Shown here one piece after another: positions 60,523 through 64,000 of a DNA stretch of 64,000 bases. The number at the start of each line of letters is the position of its first letter. Within the stretch, counting starts at the first letter, position 1. The translations under genes were made by a program, and so were the position numbers. Source of the DNA: Candidatus Bathyarchaeia archaeon. GTDB lineage: Archaea; Thermoproteota; Bathyarchaeia; 40CM-2-53-6. The notes beneath the pieces were generated by a model. The model was given only the letters and a program-made list of their open reading frames with translations. It made no database searches and had not been told where the DNA came from. The stretch covers positions 62,001-126,000 of the forward strand of contig DASYWW010000013.1 in the NCBI GenBank assembly GCA_035935655.1, in the 5' to 3' direction.

Positions 60523-61794
60523 TTGTTTACCCAGAAAGCTAGCCGGTACTTCGCGCTAGCAACAGTATTTCTAGTGCTCGGGCTATTCCTCGGAGACTGG
60601 CAGCTTGCAAGTCTAACACTGCCGCTAGCGTCATTGTTCGTCCTGGCAAACATCTGGGGCATTCCTGACAAAGTCGCGCTCGAGCTCGACCATGAGGTTA
60701 CACCCTCGGACAGTTTTGGCGAGGAGGATATTGAGCTCTCGATCGAGATCAAAAACAAGACAGGTAGTCCTGTCGGAAACATAGAGATTACAGAGCAACT
60801 TCCGCCGGGAGTCTCTCTGGAAAAGGGAGCAGGCCGGGTCCGGACCGGGTTGCTACCATCCGAAAAGATTAGTCTACCGCTGGATTTTCCAAACCCTGGG
60901 CGGGGAAACTACCAGATAGGTCCCTTGGTTGCGAAGGTTCAGGACCCGTTTGGACTCTACCTGGTTGAGGATGTGCGGGCTCCGGAGACTCTCTCTGTTA
61001 TGCCTCGGCCTGAACGGATTAGAGGTGCAGAACTCCGGCCGCGCCATCTGGGTCCTTGGCCCGGGACGATTCCAGGGAGGATTCCGGGATCCGGAACGGA
61101 GTTCTTCAGTCTTCGAGGATACGTTACGGGGGATGATCCGAAACGTGTCAACTGGAAAGCATCGGCAAGATATAGACGGCTGATTGTCAATGAGACTGAG
61201 GCGGAGAAGGTTACTGATGTGATGGTCGTTCTCGATACGGACGTCACTTTCTTCGGGCCTCTCGAAGCGGAATTGTTTGAGCGAGGGATATCTGCTGCGG
61301 CTTCGATGGCTGATCTCCTGCTCAAGCAGGGAAACAGAGTCGGCCTCATTCTTCAGGGAGGAGAACGAGGATTTGTCTCGCCTGCTTTCGGGAAGAGACA
61401 CGAGAGGAACATACTGTATCTTTTGGCAGCAGCGAAACCGGGAAGAGCGATGATATCGACCAGTTATGTTGTCAAGCTTCTTGCCCATGTTATGCTTCCA
61501 GCCAAGGCGCAGATCGTTCTGATCTCACCGTTGCTGGACTCGACTATCGTTAGTGGTTTGAGAGACCTTGCAGTCGCCGGATACAGTATTCTCGTTGTCT
61601 CACCATCAATGGGAGAGCCAGCTCATTTCGATTCTGAGGCAGAGCAGATAGCGTACAGAATGATCATGCTCGAAAGATCCAACACTTTATTGGCGGTTCA
61701 ACGGTTCTGCACCGCGGTCTCTTGGCCCGTCGGAGTTCCTCTGTCAACAGTTCTGAGGAAGGTGAGGCGTGTACGACCACTAGTTCCAGCCTAG
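60523..61794 (+). CDS. DUF58-domain membrane protein
   Basis: A 423-residue protein. Two helices (YFALATVFLVLGLFLG and LTLPLASLFVLANIWG) are followed by a conserved-repeat beta domain (VGNIEITEQLPPGVSLEKG). The DUF58 signature follows: EFFSLRGYVTGDDPKRVNWKASARYRRL. A vWA-like region begins with VMVVLDTDV. It is the usual partner of MoxR. TTG start at 60523, 13 bases after moxR. Confidence 0.95.
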   Translation: MFTQKASRYFALATVFLVLGLFLGDWQLASLTLPLASLFVLANIWGIPDKVALELDHEVTPSDSFGEEDIELSIEIKNKTGSPVGNIEITEQLPPGVSLEKGAGRVRTGLLPSEKISLPLDFPNPGRGNYQIGPLVAKVQDPFGLYLVEDVRAPETLSVMPRPERIRGAELRPRHLGPWPGTIPGRIPGSGTEFFSLRGYVTGDDPKRVNWKASARYRRLIVNETEAEKVTDVMVVLDTDVTFFGPLEAELFERGISAAASMADLLLKQGNRVGLILQGGERGFVSPAFGKRHERNILYLLAAAKPGRAMISTSYVVKLLAHVMLPAKAQIVLISPLLDSTIVSGLRDLAVAGYSILVVSPSMGEPAHFDSEAEQIAYRMIMLERSNTLLAVQRFCTAVSWPVGVPLSTVLRKVRRVRPLVPA

Positions 61795-62384
61795 ATCTGA
61801 GATCCCGAGTTGCCATTCCGATTGTAAGGCTTCAGTATCTGTTGCTTACACCATGGGTGGTTGCGGGGATTCCGGCTCAAGCTCTTCTTGGATTGGGAGT
61901 TCCGATCGGAATCATTGTCGTTCTTGTCGGGTCGCTCGGAATGTTCTACAAACAGCGACCCGTTGCTGTGGCCGCGTCTCTCGGTCTCCTGTTTTTGCTG
62001 GTCTATGGGAAAGCGGCTGTGGACGTTTTGGGGCTGAGCCAGCCTGATACGGCGTTTCTGCTTCTCCAGTTCTCTGGAATCATTTTTCTCATGGAGGCTG
62101 GAGGAGCCGTTTTGTCTTTTGATGATGAGCATCGGGATCTTCGCGGGAAAACGGACGAGGTTTCCGGCAACATCAGTCAGCGTCTGTCTGGTTGGATCCA
62201 AGGCCAGTTGTGGGAACAGGGGAAGATCGCCACATTGTCTGTTGTACTTTCCTTAGCATTGTTGGTCATCGGTAGCATAGCAAGCATATCTTTCAACCAG
62301 CTCGCGTTCTCGGCAGCGCTTGTCATCTTATCCATAGGAGTGCTTCTATTCGTGCTAACTCACAGACGGGAACCCGAGTCCTAG
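61722..62384 (+). CDS. membrane protein at the end of the MoxR/DUF58 cluster
   Basis: A 220-residue protein with about five hydrophobic helices (WVVAGIPAQALLGLGVPIGIIVVLVGSLG, VAVAASLGLLFLLVYG, ATLSVVLSLALLVIGSI, FSAALVILSIGVLLFVL). The start is unsure: no ATG is available, and TTG 61722 overlaps DUF58 by 73 bases. Its place after DUF58 suggests membership of the same complex. Confidence 0.7.
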   Translation: MARRSSSVNSSEEGEACTTTSSSLDLRSRVAIPIVRLQYLLLTPWVVAGIPAQALLGLGVPIGIIVVLVGSLGMFYKQRPVAVAASLGLLFLLVYGKAAVDVLGLSQPDTAFLLLQFSGIIFLMEAGGAVLSFDDEHRDLRGKTDEVSGNISQRLSGWIQGQLWEQGKIATLSVVLSLALLVIGSIASISFNQLAFSAALVILSIGVLLFVLTHRREPES

Positions 62385-62394
62385 CCGACTGGCA

Positions 62395-62480
62395 GTGGGA
62401 TCATGACAAACCCGAACGAATTTCCGGATAATACACCGGGGCTTCCCAGATTGGAGAACAGGGCTGATAATGGGCGAGTC
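62395..62480 (+). repeat. dispersed intergenic repeat, copy B
   Basis: ATGACAAACCCGAACGAA, TCCGGATAATACACCGGGGC, TTCCCAGATTGG and AACAGGGCTGATAATGGGCGA match the 3' half of copy A at 57.2 kb almost base for base, in the opposite direction. Located between the MoxR cluster and the M20 peptidase. Confidence 0.8.
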
Positions 62481-62658
62481 CGCGGCTTTCTCTTGTGAGC
62501 CCCAATCTGTCATCGGGCAATACCCGTCGATGAACCAAGGTCCGGGATCGATCCTGGTGGTACCGGGTCCACGCGAGAACCCACGCTACACGGTGGAGAA
62601 CGGGCTGAAAACGATTTTTCTGGAAGATGCTATTAGGACGTTAGTTGAGCGGTAAGTT

Positions 62659-64000
62659 GTGAAAGAGCAGAGCCTGAAGCAGGCCTTCGATTACATCCAG
62701 AAGAACAGGGAGCCTTTCCTCCGCGACTTCCGCACACTCCTCCGACAACCAAGTGTGTCCGCGCAGGGAAAGGGTATCGTGGACTGTGCACGAATCGTCA
62801 AGAAATACATGGATGCGGCCGGGATCAAGAGCCAGATTCTCCCCGAGAAAAATGGCAACCCGATAGTCTATGGAGAAGTGAAATCAAAATCCTCCAGCAA
62901 GACCCTTCTCATCTATGGCCACTACGACGTCCAGCCTGTCGAGCCGCTAGAGGAATGGGACTCTGGACCCTTCGATGCGAAGATGCAGGGAAAGAAAATA
63001 ATCTCGAGAGGCGCAGCCGACAGCAAGAACAACGTTACAAGCTGTATCAAAGCGACTGAGAGCTTTCTGAAAGCAACCGGTGATGTTCCACTTAATCTGA
63101 AATTTCTCTTCGAGGGCGAGGAGGAGATTGGTAGTCCGCACCTCCCTGGATTTATCGATGAGAATAAGGAACGGTTGAACGCTGACAGTGTTGTTTGTTA
63201 CGATGGGGATCTGGACGAGACCGGGCGGCCAAAGATCAACCTGGGAGTCAAAGGGCTACTCTATGTGGAGATGAGATGCAAGAAGGCTAGAGCCGATCTT
63301 CACTCATCCTACGCCCCACTGGTCGAGAACCCGGCTTGGCGTCTTGTCTGGGCCCTGAACACGATGAAGAGCGCGGATGGAAAAATTCTGATCAATGGAT
63401 GGTACGATGATGTCGAGCCATTCACTCCAGCTCAATCAAAACTAGTAAGTAAGATTCCGTTCCGAGGGGAGAACCTGCTCAAAGAATGGGGATTGAAAAA
63501 ATTCCTCGGCGCAAAAACAAACAGAGAGGCGTTGAAAAAATATCTGATGGAGCCGACCTGTACGATCTGCGGCTTCAAGGCAGGCTACATCGGACAAGGA
63601 TCCAAAACCGTCCTTCCCGGAAGCGCAATGTTGAAGATCGACTTTCGCCTGGTATACAACCAGAACCCGAGAAAGCTCCTGGGGATATTGAAAAGTCATC
63701 TCCGACAGCACGGCTTCGAGGATATACAAGTCAAGGCTCTAGGGTTTCTAGAACCCTCTAGGACCAAACCGTCTGCACCAATAGCTCGCGCTGCGGCAAA
63801 GGCCGCAAAGATAACTTTTGGCAGCAGCCCAGTGGTACTCCCCAGAAACCCTGCATCCGGCCCCGACTATCTCTTCACGAAGCGGCTCGGCATGGATAGC
63901 ATCTGGACCGGAAGCGCGCTTCCCTCCGCCTACAGTCACGCGCACGCGCCCAACGAATATACGACAACGGACGAGTTCATTGCCGGAATACGATACGTTG
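62659..64000 (+). CDS. M20-family metallopeptidase/dipeptidase (partial)
   Basis: 447 residues are visible and the frame is open at the window end. The di-zinc M20 site is clear: YGHYDVQP with His, the bridging Asp in SRGAADSKNN, Glu-Glu in FLFEGEEEIGSPH, Asp in VCYDGDLDE, and an approaching C-terminal His in YSHAHAPNEY. A dimerisation domain lies between about residues 205 and 330. It acts on dipeptides or N-acyl amino acids. GTG start at 62659. The last part is missing. Confidence 0.94.
   Translation, partial: MKEQSLKQAFDYIQKNREPFLRDFRTLLRQPSVSAQGKGIVDCARIVKKYMDAAGIKSQILPEKNGNPIVYGEVKSKSSSKTLLIYGHYDVQPVEPLEEWDSGPFDAKMQGKKIISRGAADSKNNVTSCIKATESFLKATGDVPLNLKFLFEGEEEIGSPHLPGFIDENKERLNADSVVCYDGDLDETGRPKINLGVKGLLYVEMRCKKARADLHSSYAPLVENPAWRLVWALNTMKSADGKILINGWYDDVEPFTPAQSKLVSKIPFRGENLLKEWGLKKFLGAKTNREALKKYLMEPTCTICGFKAGYIGQGSKTVLPGSAMLKIDFRLVYNQNPRKLLGILKSHLRQHGFEDIQVKALGFLEPSRTKPSAPIARAAAKAAKITFGSSPVVLPRNPASGPDYLFTKRLGMDSIWTGSALPSAYSHAHAPNEYTTTDEFIAGIRYV

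Noticed and set aside
62470-62655. 61-codon plus-strand frame before the M20 peptidase
   Set aside because: Its first part is repeat copy B and the rest has no motif; probably non-coding.

Overview
The window is archaeal. Evidence: archaeal-type genes (TiaS, Hjc, CDC48, Elf1, UPF0147, an Sjogren autoantigen p27-like zinc protein, the tetraether lipid synthase Tes, class III-signal pilins, a zinc ferredoxin of the Sulfolobus/Thermoplasma type), tRNA genes with introns, frequent TTG/GTG starts, and short or 4-bp overlapping gene junctions. A NitrOD5-like protein, several F420-type flavin-fold proteins and a multi-intron initiator tRNA point to the Thermoproteota (a Nitrososphaeria- or Bathyarchaeia-like lineage), but no ammonia-oxidation or methanogenesis marker is present and the sequence alone does not fix the lineage.

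Layout. 0-4.3 kb: a DUF1512-like tail, a PPOX/F420 protein, a zinc ferredoxin whose start overlaps a TnpB element, a NitrOD5-like protein and an intron-containing tRNA-Ser(CGA). 4.4-8.1 kb: a minus-strand operon of a PKD surface protein, a MinD/ParA ATPase and a V4R-domain protein. 8.3-11.3 kb: small unknowns and a single-domain KaiC-like ATPase. 11.5-16.5 kb: a compact electron-transfer operon nuoB-nuoC-nuoD-nuoI-frhB-like with no membrane subunits; nuoI carries an intein inside its second 4Fe-4S motif. 16.5-17.1 kb: non-coding repeat block. 17-25 kb: small zinc-ribbon proteins, SerS, a VIT/CCC1 transporter, a GNAT enzyme and Elf1. 25-32 kb: Tes with a divergent HTH gene, an S9 peptidase, an MDR dehydrogenase and DUF4382. 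32.3-34.2 kb: an initiator tRNA-Met broken by three small introns, TiaS and a stand-alone Lrp/AsnC ligand-binding domain. 34.3-35.5 kb: second TnpB element. 35.6-48.5 kb: a complete type IV pilus locus (prepilin peptidase, TrmB and wHTH regulators, six pilin-like proteins in duplicated sets, two KaiC-like proteins, secretion ATPase, two TadC/FlaJ-like platform proteins). 50.8-55.5 kb: CDC48 with two inteins. 55.6-58.2 kb: three consecutive genes that each look frameshifted by one base. 58.1-62.4 kb: the DUF4129-MoxR-DUF58 membrane-linked cluster. The window ends inside an M20 peptidase.

How it fits together. The Nuo-like module plus the F420-reducing/oxidising FrhB-type subunit and ferredoxin suggest F420H2- and ferredoxin-linked redox metabolism; several PPOX-fold proteins are in keeping with F420 use. 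The pilus locus is self-contained: peptidase, regulators, subunits, ATPases and platform proteins all run in one direction, with two long inverted repeats upstream that are candidate operators for the adjacent TrmB protein. Intervening elements are prominent: three inteins, four tRNA introns, two TnpB-only elements and an intergenic repeat family with copies around 1.2, 16.7-17.1, 57.2 and 62.4 kb.
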